NCBI GenBank assembly: GCA_028023455.1
Contig: JAQFVV010012668.1
Coordinates: 496,001 to 560,000, forward strand
Direction of reading: 5' to 3'
Length of the DNA stretch: 64,000 bases
Source of the DNA: Epiperipatus broadwayi
Taxonomy: Eukaryota > Onychophora > Udeonychophora > Euonychophora > Peripatidae
Position numbers and translations under genes: made by a program. Of this stretch, positions 39,305 through 50,869 are shown piece by piece. Every line of letters begins with the position of its first letter. Positions within the stretch are counted from its first letter, which is position 1. The notes beneath the pieces were generated by a model. The model did not search any database. It saw only the letters and a list, made by a program, of their open reading frames with translations, and was not told where the DNA came from.

Positions 39305-41160
39305 ATGATATATTAACTCTGCCTTGTAAAAGCCTGCTGTATTTTTTATTGGTTGCTTTAACAAATTTTTTTTTGAGATTTAAATATTATATAAATAAAT
39401 ATGAGCAGAGTACAAAATCTGAAAGTCAGTCCCTTTTGTAATTTAATTTTTTTTTTCTGATCATGCAATTATGAAATTTGAGTGTTTTTGTAATAGTTTT
39501 TTTAACTGGTTACCTATGGAAAGGACTTTTTTTTTTAATTGACTGTTTTAATACATTTTTAAAAATATTTAATGTAAGGTGAATAAAGATTTTAATATAT
39601 AAATAAATGTGAGAAATGTACTCAGCCTAAAAGGCAGTGCCTATATATGAATTTGACAGCATAAATACAACATTAAATAATAAGAATATTTTCTGGAGCA
39701 CCCTCTGGATTAAAAAAACAACTAAATCCTGAGAAGCTGTGATTTTTGTAATAATAATATTTATTGGATGTAAATATGGTACTATAGTATTTATTTTTTA
39801 TGCTCACTAAGTATTACATTTCAAACATGAATTTATGTATTGTAGTCACATTTTCTTCATGATTTAAATATTATATCTCTGTAGTTTAGAGCACAGTAGT
39901 TTTTTACTGAGTGTTTTTTATTATTGGTGAAATTAGTTTCTTCACATAAATGTAATAATATGCTAACCAAAACAAAATAGAAATATGATACTATAGCATC
40001 TATTTTTCCACCTCACTAAATATTGCATTTCAAACATGAATTTATGTACTTTAATCACATTTGCTTCACACTTTTAACACTACACCTCTGTAGTTTAAGT
40101 TATTCTGATGCAAATCTAGATTTACTGGTGCATCCTCTGAATAAACAATTTAATTTTTTTTCCAATTTACCAACACTGTCATGACAAATGTAATAGTTTT
40201 TAAGTTTTTGTAAAAGCCTTTGTTTTTTAATTGGTTGCGATAACAATTTTTTTTAAAGATTTAATGTAAATTAAACAAAAGATTTTAAATGTGAGAATTG
40301 TACATTTATCCGAAAGACCATTGTTACAGTGGAATTCAAAAACTCTGGGTTTTCAGCCCATCACTTTTGTAATAATCGGTTGCTTTAACATTTTTTTAAA
40401 GATTTAATATAAATTGAACAAAACATTTTAATATTATATAAATTAATTTCCAAATTTTAATAATGGTAAATTAAAATTGACATTTTCAAATATACCTGTT
40501 ATATTTGCTAGCTTTATGACTTCAAATATATACTTACTGGAGCACTCTCTGAATGAAATTTTTTTCAATACTGTAATTGTACGTTTTTTTTTTAGCTTTT
40601 TAATGGTTACTATTTATTAATGTAAATATGTTTTTTAATTAAACATTGCTAATTTATGAAAGTTCATTAACATCACTAGGTATATTGTTCATCTGAACTA
40701 TATTAGGGGATTGACAGACCATGAGAGCACAGAGCACCTTAATATCAAATTATGAATAGGCCTTGATAGCTGCTCTGCTCAGCAGCAGGATGGGGATTTT
40801 TACTGCAAAATATATATTATATCTGAGTATTAAATATAATATATATATATTTTTAATTGGCTGCTTTAACAATTATTTTTCAAGGATTTAATGTAAATGT
40901 TTTTTTGCTAAACATTGCTGACTGCTAAGTATGTTGATCATCTGAACTATATTAGAGGATTGACAGACCATGAAAGCATGGAGCACCTTTATGTCAAATT
41001 ATGAATCAGCATGTGGCTGTTTCTGTGGCTAGATAGGAACTTTACCACAGAATATATATCTCCATAGTTAAGAGCACTCATACTGATTTTTCCACCAGTG
41101 CTTTTTATTTAATGTCAGAATTATTTCCTTCACATAAACATAATAGTTGTGATGTCATTG
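39305..41160 (-). repeat. Dispersed family A, long minus-oriented cluster
   Basis: At least eight blocks with recurring words: ATTGGTTGC.TTAACA; GATTTAATGTAAAT; CATTTCAAACATGAATTTAT; TCTCTGTAGTTTA; TGGAGCACCCTCTG or similar. A further direct duplication of about 250 bp (40,655-40,820 and 40,905-41,065) shares ATCTGAACTATATTAG and GGATTGACAGACCATGA. The family has spread by local duplication. No coding part is recognised. Confidence 0.75.
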
Positions 41161-41960
41161 AACAAACATTCTTTCACCAATCAGATAACAGAAAAAATCC
41201 AGATTTTATATATAGCATTACTGTGTAAAAATAATAATGAATCTTTGATTAACTATGCAAAATAGTATGTTTAAAAAAGCAAAGAACAAAAGATATCAAG
41301 CACATAGAGGCTGGGCTAAATTACTTTAATTTTGCTGCCAATTCAAAAATACTGACCATTTCAGATTTTTTAAAAAATTAATAAATGAATATAAGTTAGT
41401 GTATAATTTTTCCATTTTTTAAAGCAATGAAATCTCTCAATAGATGATCATTAAAGTGTGAAAATCTAATATTAAGAAAATGTCATCAGCATTTTATCTC
41501 AGCAAAATCATTCATATTGAAGTTTATATAAATTACTATCAATTAAAAAAAAAGTACAGAAAAATAATGAAAATTTAATGATGAATATAAAATTATTAAA
41601 TCAATGAATGCCATTGGCTAAAATATTACAATTAATAATGCTGGTGGATAAACATGAGATAACTTTATCATGTGTTTGAGCTTATTTTAATTATTTTTTT
41701 CTGCAATTTGTTCGACTTTATTAGTTTTTTCAAAATTCTTTTTATATGCATGCAAATATTTATTTTAACCATGAATCAGAAAAATTGTCAAAAAATAATC
41801 AATAAAGTAGTAAAAAAAAAGATAACTTCTACAAAAGAAATGTGCAAGCTGGTCAGTAATTTAAGTTCTGAGTATGATATGATTAAAATCAAATATCAGA
41901 ATCCATTAAAAAAATGAATTAGAAAGTTTCATATATAATAAAAAAAATTCCCAACTTAAA
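41161..41960. other. AT-rich DNA, no supported gene
   Basis: An 81-codon plus frame at 41,672-41,917 (C-terminal half Lys-rich, EMCKLVSNLSSEYDMIKIKY) matches no family I know and has no supporting signals. Confidence 0.3.
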
Positions 41961-42083
41961 CAGTTTATTAAACAAAGCAAAGCAAAACTCTCCATACAGT
42001 AGTGCCACCTTGTGCCAACAAGAGCAATCAATGAATGCCAGAAGGCTTGTGCATAAAATCCCTATCTAGTGCCTACTCCAATA

Positions 42084-42125
42084 TCCCCATACTAGTTTCT
42101 GGCTGGTGGCCATCATCAGTGAGGA
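42084..42125 (-). ncRNA. Hammerhead ribozyme, family D copy 1
   Basis: Minus strand: stem I TCCTCA with TGGGGA (six pairs, one G.U), core CTGATGA, stem II TGGC/GCCA with loop CACCA, core GAAA, stem III A-U and C-G around loop TA, and cleavage predicted after GUA. All invariant core bases are present. Confidence 0.75.
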
Positions 42126-42189
42126 GCCTTGAATCTGAGAGCACTGCACCTAGATCTTAGATCACTATCTAGTACTTACTCCTCCGATA

Positions 42190-42231
42190 TCTTCAAACTA
42201 GTTTCTGGCTTGTGGCCATCATCAGTGAGGA
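42190..42231 (-). ncRNA. Hammerhead ribozyme, family D copy 2
   Basis: Minus strand: stem I TCCTCA with TGAAGA (one mismatch), CTGATGA, stem II TGGC/GCCA with loop CACAA, GAAA, stem III AC/GU around TA, and the cleavage triplet GUU. Confidence 0.72.
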
Positions 42232-42274
42232 GCCTTGGATCTGAGAGCACTGCACTTGCTCTCAGATCCAAGGC

Positions 42275-42316
42275 TCCTCACTGATGATGGCCTCAAGCCA
42301 GAAACTAGTATGGGGA
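42275..42316 (+). ncRNA. Hammerhead ribozyme, family D copy 3
   Basis: Stem I TCCTCA (42,275-42,280) with TGGGGA (42,311-42,316); CTGATGA (42,281-42,287); stem II TGGC (42,288-42,291) and GCCA (42,297-42,300) with loop CTCAA; GAAA (42,301-42,304); stem III A42304-U42309 and C42305-G42308; cleavage predicted after A42310. Core complete. Confidence 0.75.
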
Positions 42317-42382
42317 TATCTGAGAGCACTGCACCTAGATCTTAGATCCTAAGATTTAGGTGAGTGCTCTCAGATCCAAGGC

Positions 42383-42424
42383 TCCTCACTGATGATGGCC
42401 ACAAGCCAGAAACTAATATGGGGA
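42383..42424 (+). ncRNA. Hammerhead ribozyme, family D copy 4 (stem III damaged)
   Basis: Same fold as copy 3, with loop CACAA, but CTAATA replaces CTAGTA, which breaks the C-G pair of the already minimal stem III. Reduced or no activity is expected. Confidence 0.65.
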
Positions 42425-42474
42425 TATTGGAGCAGTATCCTAAGATCTAGGTGCAGTGCTCTCAGATCCAATGT

Positions 42475-42516
42475 TCCTCACTGATGATGGCCACAAGCCA
42501 GAAACTAGAATGGGGA
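42475..42516 (+). ncRNA. Hammerhead ribozyme, family D copy 5 (U16.1 lost)
   Basis: Core CTGATGA, stem II and GAAA are intact. CTAGAA replaces CTAGTA, removing the U that should pair with the last A of GAAA next to the cleavage site. Probably inactive. Confidence 0.65.
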
Positions 42517-42638
42517 TATTGGAGGAGTAGGCACTAGGCAGGGATTTTATACACAAGCCTACTGGCATCCATTGATTGCTCTTGTTGGCACAAGATGGCA
42601 CTACTATATGAAGAGTTTTGCTTTGCTTTGTTTAATAA

Positions 42639-45600
42639 CAATTATGTGCTAGTATGAGATAGTGATCATGTGATGTTTAGTGGTTGAACAGTTTATGTTA
42701 TAATATTACATAATAGGAAATCTGTCGCTGATATGAATTAATCAAAAGCAAATGGCCGATAATAGCATGAATAAGGTGACCATTTGCAAAAAAAAATACA
42801 ACAACAACAACAACAATAACAAAAACAAACAAACCAAAAAACAAAATCAAGAAATTGTTTTTTTTTTTAAGTGAGATTTTTAGTGTAAATGTTGTCCCTG
42901 TGAAGAAGTTTTTGCAACAAAATATGATTCAACAGGTTCATAACAGTATTGGATTGCATGATAAGGTTGATCTGGATTGCATGTGGTTATAAAGAATGAT
43001 GAGCTTGCTAATATAGATAGAACTATTGCTGAAACACCTCATATAAAAAGCAGAAGTTCTGAAATTAACGACCTGTAAATCTTTATTAGGATATGTAAAT
43101 TTGTTTATATTATAATTTTATACCTTTTAAAAGATAAATTTTAGTTTTCATTAAAACCTAACTAAATAGTTTGTACAATAAATAATTTTATATGTGTTTA
43201 CACATTTATATTTTTAATTTTCCCTACTTAACTAATTGTTTTGGACTTAAGTCAAGATTGTGATCATGGAATATATTACACCAAAATATATGCCATTTAA
43301 TGTAAACAACAATAAATAGATGAGAGTACATTCCAGTGTAAAACATTTTAAAAGTAAGAGTTTTTTCTGCAAACATTTTTAATTGTTATCTATTAAAAAA
43401 TAAAAATATTAAATGTTACTAAATACATATTTACAATTTTTCTAAAAGCATCATAATAAATTCTCTACTTTTTTACATCAGAAAATATCTAAAAATATTA
43501 AGTGAGTTAGGTAATTAGTAAAAACTATTTCAATACGAATACAATTTTTTTTATAGAATAAATAAAATTTATAAAACAAAATAATAATTCAAAAACAATT
43601 TATATAATATTTCTAAAAATATATATTTTTCTAAGTAACTTTCTTTAAAACAAAACAAAAACAAATGTATATGTATATATTAATTTATTATGATACTGAT
43701 TACAATTTAAATTTACTCAAATTTAAAAACATTATTCTAGATTCATAAATTCTATGACTTAGTACTATAATTGTAAGTTAATATTATCTATCTCTTCCAA
43801 AAGCTAAATTACATAATTAATATTCATTTGATAATAATGGATTCATGACTACTTAAAATAAAATAAAAAAAATCATCATTTTTTATTACATTTATTTTGA
43901 AAAAATACATTTCATTATTTTTAAAAATAATTATTAATTATATATTTATGAAATATAAAGTCTTAAATGACACTTGTTTATTAAATAGCCGACAATGTTT
44001 ATTCTCTGAAGGGGACACTTTTTTTTTAATATTTATAAAAATTTTGATTATAATTTTAGTGAATTAAATGATATAATTTTACTTTAAATATCAATCAATA
44101 CTTAATTTAAATTTTAATTGAAAGGAAAGCAAAATGTTTCCAAATTAATTTCTGATTTAAAAAACATAATTTTAGGCTATCAACTAAATAAAACTGTTGT
44201 ATTTGACTGGTGGCAGTATAAAAATTTACCATTAGTAAAAAGAAACAATAGAGTGATTGATTCCATTTATATCAGTACTTTGTGTTTAAAATGGGAAGCA
44301 AAATAATTATTTAAATCTTATGTTTTCCAAATAATGTGATTCTATTAAAAATAAGGCTCAGATACAGGATGTTTTATATCTATCACATAAATCCATAAAA
44401 AAAATATAAATTATTAAAACGAAACTAATAGAAGTATAATGTTTAATAAATTTTCAAAGAAAAAAACACACACACATAAAGATTGATGGTAATAAATTGG
44501 GAAAAGTTAACAATTATATATACAATATAAAAATTTTGGCTAAATAATAACACAATTGAGATAATTAATCATATAATTAAACTTAGTTAGAGTGCTTTCA
44601 TTAGAAGTAATACTAATATATATATACGAAATAGACCCAGTGTACATTGCTAGTTGAAAATTCAAATATAAAATGTTAACCACTCTCCCTCCCCCTAACA
44701 TTGTTTTTCAGCAACGCTACCTTATGAATAGAGACTTGTCCGTGCCGTTAAATTTAGACTTTATTTTTTATCCACAAGATAGGTTGGTGAAAAAAAGCAT
44801 AGTATCAGGGAGGGGGGTGATTGACATTTTATACGTATCAGGAAAAATACATATTAAAAAAGATCTATCAGTGGATCTAAGATTTAATTTAAAAAAAAAA
44901 AACAATACAAAAAAAAAAAAAGAATGGAAAAATATTTGGTAGAATTAATTAAAATACATTAAAAAATATGTGTAGTAAAAGAACAAACAGATATCCTGAT
45001 ATTACTAAAAAAAAAATAGAACTAAAAAATACTTCTGTAATGCCAATAACTTGATTTTCTCTACTGCTAAACCATCATCATATTAACGCAAGAACACATA
45101 CATATCCATTATACAAAATTTATTTAACAGTAGTGATTTTTAAACAATTAAAAATTATTGATGGCATTGACTTATGTAATCTTAATTTTCTTTATTCAAT
45201 TGGCTGTCCTATTTTTTTTTTTTTTAATGCGTGTGGCAATTTCTATCAACAGGGTTTTAAAATTTCTTTGCAGTATATTTTGAGAAATGAATTCTGAGAT
45301 TAATTTATTAGCTATCATCAGTTTTAAACAGAGAGACTACAACTAACTTATCCAACAGATACATTAGAAAGAATCATTAATAACGGACAATGGTCACCAC
45401 AGGGTTGATATATTTTCACCTGAATGCTAGGGCAACTGAAAACCCCCTGCCGAAAGATAATTACCAAAATGAGAGATGACCAAATCAAGAAGCTCAAACT
45501 CATTAATCTTAAAAATAGATGACTCCTGAGAGAAGGAAGCAGACAATAATCAATTGGAATAGGATGACAGAAACAAAACTTTTTACCAGATCAGTTTACC

Positions 45601-46075
45601 AGCAGGTATACAGAACAAACTGCGTGCTAAAATTGTTATTCAGAAAATCACTTCTTATTGGTTATCCTACTTAATAGTATTCTGGAGATTTTCATATGTA
45701 GTTAAGCTTTTAGCAATAAAAGAATATTCAAGCCTAGTATGTGCACTATATATCTATCATTTAAGCAAAAATTTTCAAAGAAAACAAAATGCAAATAAAA
45801 CTTATTTCCAAACTAATTTTCCTCACATCATGTAAATTAATATGAAAATAATGAAATAACTTTTTGATTTTATCACCATTTTATTAAAGGTACCAAAAGT
45901 AAATAGTTGTTCTACAAAAATACTATTTTTTAAATATATTTGACTTTAAGATATTATAAAAAGCTATTCATGTTTTATGTGAAGTTTTTTGGAATTATAT
46001 ATATAATTGTAGTAAATGAAGAGGTATACTCATCACTTGATGGATATCATAACATAATAATAAAGTATCTGCTTA
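42639..46075. other. AT-rich DNA, no supported gene
   Basis: An (ACA)n-like stretch lies at 42,798-42,840. At 44,673-44,726 a strong acceptor-like pyrimidine tract (TCCCTCCCCCTAAC...TTTTTCAG) precedes an open plus frame, but the peptide is unrecognised and no donor is clear. A less AT-rich patch at 45,395-45,620 has splice-like words on the minus strand but reads into stops in the phase required by the semaphorin exons. Otherwise featureless. Confidence 0.45.
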
Positions 46076-46076
46076 C

Positions 46077-46132
46077 CATATTTATGGATCATTGCTTCAA
46101 ATCTGATTTTCCAGAACTGTTCTTTCAGACAA
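46077..46132 (-). CDS. Candidate small exon, phase-compatible with the semaphorin gene
   Basis: Minus strand: an AATCAG acceptor (weak, T/G-rich tract) precedes 56 bp ending in a good donor, ATG|GTAAGC. The first base completes the split codon left by the PSI exon (GA|T, Asp). Then come 18 codons, CLKEQFWKIRFEAMIHKY, and one base of a Gly-type codon. Class-2 semaphorins have a short Cys-containing linker between PSI and Ig that leads into an Ig strand, so the position and phase fit. The peptide itself is not diagnostic, and the tract could be chance. No Ig exon was found below it. Confidence 0.35.
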
Positions 46133-46245
46133 CTGATTCACAGCCAACCAATCTAACAATCCAAATTGGTGTTATAAATATGTACATAACTAATGTTTTT
46201 CTGAAGATTTATGATGGTGTTCTAGTTGTATTCTTATATTAGACT

Positions 46246-46782
46246 ATTTCCATCATCTAATATGAATATTGAATGTCTTTAGAAAAATTTAACTTCATTT
46301 AAATATTCCAAATACATTCAACTGTTAGTAATTGCACATCAAACAAGTTAGTATATGCACAACATTTTGAGAGGTATTATTCTCCTCTCTTCTTCAGATG
46401 TTGCTGGCCTGATCAGTGACAGTACTAGTATGGGATTTGAACATCTTAGATTCATGAGTATTTAATTTTGAGGAACCTCATAGATAAGTATATGAAATTT
46501 TTACTGACTGTTGCCTTTGGCAGGATGCTCAATTGGTTAAAACATCACATTAAAATTCAATACTCAAGAATCTAAGGGTGCAAGTTTGAATCTCATGCTA
46601 ATACGGTCACTGGTCAGGCCAGCAACACCTGAAGAAGAGGGGATAATAATACCTCTCAAAACAATGTGTATATAATAACCTGTTTGATGCACTATTACTA
46701 ACAATTGAATGTATTTGGAATATTTAAATAAAGTTAAATTTTTCTAAAGACATTCAATACTCATATTAGAAGATGGAAATAG
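46246..46782. repeat. Inverted pair of tRNA-derived SINEs
   Basis: The plus copy (46,512-46,782) has an A box-like ATGCTCAATTGG (46,525-46,536) and a B box-like GTTTGAATCTC (46,584-46,594). A body with CCAGCAACACCTGAAGAAGA follows, ending AAAGACATTCAATACTCATA. The minus copy (46,466-46,246) repeats everything from the anticodon region on, but lacks the A box. Arms extend to the common outer end CTATTTCCATCATCTAATAT and its complement. The centre is near 46,510. The short unit with pol III boxes fits a SINE. Confidence 0.82.
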
Positions 46783-46789
46783 TCCAATA

Positions 46790-49715
46790 TAAAAATTCAA
46801 TGAATATATAGCTATTCTTAGCAATAGATTAAAACAGGGATGAAAAAAAGCTCTCATTTTTATCAACCACAACTGAAAAAGCTTGGTAAGTATTATTTCA
46901 CTGTTCTTTGCAAAATCATTTTATGCACTGCAATAGGCTCTTTTAAAAGCTGTTACACTTTATCTTTGGCTTGTCATTCTTTATAGTATCAAATTTAAAG
47001 TTCAATACATTTTGAAGATAATTAATCACTATCAGAATGTAATGAATCTAAGCTCTAACATTATATGTGTTTCAAATAAAGCAAACTACTAGTATTAAAA
47101 ATGTTAAAGATTAAAATTTCTGTAATCTACATTAACAAAATGGATAGTTAGTCTATTTTAATTAAATAGACTGTAGATAATCACAAATTAGTTACTTCAA
47201 AATAGATTAATCTTTAATATAACATTATAGTAAGTGGTGAGTACACCTGTTATTTATTATAATTAATTCGTTTTGTATTTGTTAAAATGATCGTTTAATT
47301 TAAATACAATATATTAAGCTACATATAAGCTTATTCATGGAACAATTAAGTCTGAATGCATTACTATAGTAATTCACAAGTCTGATTTGCAAAAGATCTT
47401 TTAACAAATTTGCAAACAATTCTCATTTTTTCATATTAATCCAAATTTACTTGTCAATTATAAAAGTATCCAAATTTGAAGGGCATAACAAAACCTCTCT
47501 CACCATCATCATTAGTATTGCTACAATATATATTATAGAAATAATCAATCCTTGACAATGACCATATAAGATGGTCAAAATTTTGGTGGAAAACTGAAAT
47601 AAAAAAAAAGTTAAAAAAAAAAAAAAAGACTTGAAAAGAAAAGTGTGTTGAAGGATTTTTTTTTTTTTAAAACAAATGTAAGCTGGAGAAATTAAGTATA
47701 AAACACATTTAACCTACAATATTTTTTTCTCCCGTTTTCGTAGAAACTGTATATATATAATTTATAGTAATAATTGGATGAATATTTAATAATTTTAAAA
47801 AAATTTAACATATTTTATTATGCCTACAACCTTAATTAAATAATATATTATCATAGCTTGTATCTATCAATGTAAACCATAGAAATTTAACACTTGGAAA
47901 AACTATAATTTTTTTTAAATTTATCTTTTTGGATTTAAATAAGAAAAAAAAAGGAAGTCGTGCTTTAAATTATTCTGAATTAATTCTGACAATAGTATTT
48001 AATTTAATTTTTTCTTTTTATATATATTGAATTTTTTTTTAAAAAAAAACTCTTAATTACCACTATTATTTTGGTCAATTTTCTCTCTTTGATGCCAACA
48101 TGAGCATCAGACATGACATGCACATCAGGTATTTTTTCACAAGCCAAAATTATAGACATTTTCTCTGAAAATTACAATGTATTGTAAAAAAAAAAAAAGA
48201 TTTTATTTGAAATATGTAATTATTTTTAGAAGAAAAAGATTAAATTATAGGCTAAAAAATTTTTAAAATATACAATCACTTATCTCTCCCCCCCCCCTCT
48301 TTCTCCCTCTATCTATATATAGAGAGAGAGCTTTGAGTAACAAAATAACAAATCTTTTTTAAACCAAAATTTTAATATCGTAAGATGTGATAACTATGTC
48401 TATACTTTTTCTAAGTTTTACTTTTTTAGCAAACCTACAGGAATCATTGCAAACTGTGATCATAAAATAAAATAAAAAAGATACAGTAAAGTTTGTTATA
48501 ATGAATATAAATGTTTCTAGATCATTTCTTATATAATCAATTTGTTATGGTTTACATTGAGATATATGTACTTAGGCACATTCCATGCCTAAAACACAAT
48601 CTGGAACAAAGTCTCCATTCAAAACAGAAAAATATAGTACAAAACTACAAATGTAAAAATACATGTAAAAGTAATTGTTGAACATAATGCTCAATTAGAT
48701 TTTAGTGAAAATGAAAATCAAATATTTAAAAACATAAAACAATACCATAAATCTATCCCAATAAAAAGTCACGGATCAGTGATATATTTATATTATATTC
48801 AGAATTTTAGTTTTTTGGTTTTAAAATTATTACTTTTTCTTAACATTACACTCTAACTTTCATTTTTTGCTCAAAGTGAAAATTAAAATCAATCTTTTAA
48901 AAGAATAAACAAACTTTTACCTTAACGCCCATTTTCCCATTTACAATTTTTTTTTTGACAGTGTTAATTAGCTTTCTAACTCTTCTTTCAGAAAGTTCTG
49001 AAACATCTTATATATATATATACACCCAATGCTAACGAATGATATTGGTGATGCACTTCTCATTTGAATTTTTTTTTTTTACATTATTTGATTCTATTTT
49101 TCAGGCTTACAGCTTATGCAGAAGAATAATTAAAAAAAATATTAAGTACAATATGTTTTCACTTCTAAAGATACAAATAAACAGATAAGCAAACATAATT
49201 GGTAATTATTATAAATGTGACAGTGATATCATCATTGTAATAGTTGCCTTCATTTTAAAGATTTTAAATTAATGAGAATAAAAATGTTCATTAAAAATTT
49301 ATCCATATAGAAATTTTTATTGTAACAGACTCATTATATTATATTTTGCAGGTAAGTTGAGCAGTTGGCATCAACCACTAATAAATTAGTTGAGCCATTT
49401 CAAATCCAAGAAAAAAAATAGAGTACAAATAATAATAATTCATTAGAGATGAGTTATGCAATGTTTATACAAACTAATCCATGAATATAGAACTCATTAA
49501 TCCTTTAACTATTTATTTGATAATTTGTTATACTATCTTTTAACTTCTTTAGTGGCTAACTTTTTTTCCCCCTTAAAAATTTCAACACTATATTTATTAC
49601 AGCTCTCCAATAAATTCTATTCTCAGCTATATTAATGAAAACAAGAAATTCAATATCCATGCTATCTTGAAACCAAATGAACTGAATATATGGGTTGTAC
49701 TATATATAATTTTTT
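46790..49715. other. AT-rich DNA, no supported gene
   Basis: Poly-A/T tracts, a run of about ten C at 48,289 followed by CT-rich and TATATAGAGAGAG sequence, and a TA microsatellite at about 49,010. No confident exon. Confidence 0.5.
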
Positions 49716-49716
49716 A

Positions 49717-50868
49717 TAAATAAGCATTTATTTTTATAGCGTCTGTATATAATTGTAATTACATTCATATCGGCCTTTCAAGCCAATTGTGCAAACGCTT
49801 TGCGAGTGTTAAATAATAAATGAATACCCTCTGACCAATACAAGATATAGAATTTATGCAGGAATAAAAAGAATCCTCTTATTCCTAAGACTCAAATATT
49901 TATATATGAGCAAATCTGAAGTACTGGCACAGAAGGCGTGACGATAGAACGGTCACTTTAAATTACTATATACAATGTCTGAATAAATGACGCCGATGAA
50001 ATTTTCTAGAATTTACTAAATGTCATTCCAACTGAAACTTAATCATATATATAAATAAGCATTTATTTTTATAGCGTCTGTATATAATTGTAATTACATT
50101 CATATCGGCCTTTCAAGCCAATTGTGCAAACACTTTGCGAGTGTTAAATAATAAATGAATATCCTCTGACCAATACAAGATATAGAATTTATGCAGGAAT
50201 AAAAAGAATCCTCTTATTCCTATGACTCAAATATTTATATATGAGCAAATCTGAAGTACTGGCACAGAAGGCGTGACGATAGAACGGTCACTTTAAATTA
50301 CTATATACAATGGCTGAATAAATGATGCCGCTGAAATTTTCTAGAATTTACTAAACATCATTCCAACTGAAACTTAATCATATATATAAAAAAGCATTTA
50401 TTTTTATAGCATCTGTATATAATTGTAATTACATTCATATCGGCCTTTCAAGCCAATTGTGCAAATGCTTTCCGAGTGTTAAATAATAAATGAATACCCT
50501 CTGACCAATACAAGATATAGAATTTATATACAGACGCTATAAAAATAAATATTTATATATATATGATTAAGTTTCAGTTGGAATGACGTTTAGTAAATTC
50601 TAGAAAATTTCATCAGCGTCATTTATTCAGACATTGTATATAGTAATTTAAAGTGACCGTTCTATCATCATGCCTTCTGTGCCAGTACTTCAGATTTGCT
50701 CATATATAAATATTTGAGTCATAGGAATAAGAGGATTCTTTTTATTCCTGCATAAATTCTATATCTTGTATTGGTCAGAGGGTATTCATTTATTATTTAA
50801 CACTCGCAAAGCATTTTCACAATTGGCTTGAAAGGCTGATATGAATGTAATTTTTTATATAAGATTTT
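49717..50868. repeat. Family B tandem array with inverted terminal copy
   Basis: Direct units start at TAAGCATTTA (49,721 and 50,055) and AAAGCATTTA (50,391), giving a period of about 334-336 bp. The third unit is cut at about 50,525, where an inverted copy (about 50,527-50,868) begins. Unit words: TTCATATCGGCCTTTCAAGC, GCAGGAATAAAAAGAATCCT, GGCGTGACGATAGAACGGTC. Units are nearly identical, so the amplification is recent compared with the 7-kb copies. No protein. Confidence 0.92.
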
Positions 50869-50869
50869 A

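Larger units (their letters stand above)
41965..42638. mobile_element. Palindromic family D element carrying five hammerhead ribozymes
   Basis: The outer arms TTATTAAACAAAGCAAAGCA (left) and TTTGCTTTGCTTTGTTTAAT (right) and about 300 bp inside them are inverted copies. The left half has two ribozyme cores on the minus strand. The right half has three on the plus strand, spaced 108 and 92 bp apart, separated by CTCTCAGATCCAAGG.TCCTCA words. This tandem-plus-inverted organisation with a short ribozyme-bearing unit resembles retrozymes and the pLTRs of Penelope-like elements. No protein is encoded. Confidence 0.85.

Noticed and set aside
44673-44942. 89-codon plus frame after a pyrimidine-rich AG site
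   Set aside because: No recognisable domain, it ends in low-complexity Lys/Asn, and there is no donor or neighbouring exon.
45395-45620. Minus segment after a strong CTTCCTTCTCTCAG acceptor-like site
   Set aside because: In the phase needed after the 46-kb candidate it stops after four codons. In other phases the peptide is not semaphorin-like. The composition suggests a repeat.
45940-46242. 100-codon plus-strand open frame
   Set aside because: No known domain. It is antisense to the splice-supported candidate exon and runs into the SINE pair, so probably chance in AT-rich DNA.
48061-48164. Minus-strand open segment with acceptor-like TTTTCAG and donor-like GTAATT, reading LACEKIPDVHV, which recalls an Ig-domain start
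   Set aside because: Its splice phase does not fit the PSI exon (two extra bases needed at the start), it lacks the Ig tryptophan, and its order conflicts with the better-phased candidate at 46,077.
49990-50030. GCCGATGAAATTTTC in family B as a hammerhead core
   Set aside because: No GAAA strand with a stem II in between and no pairing stem I, so the fold fails.
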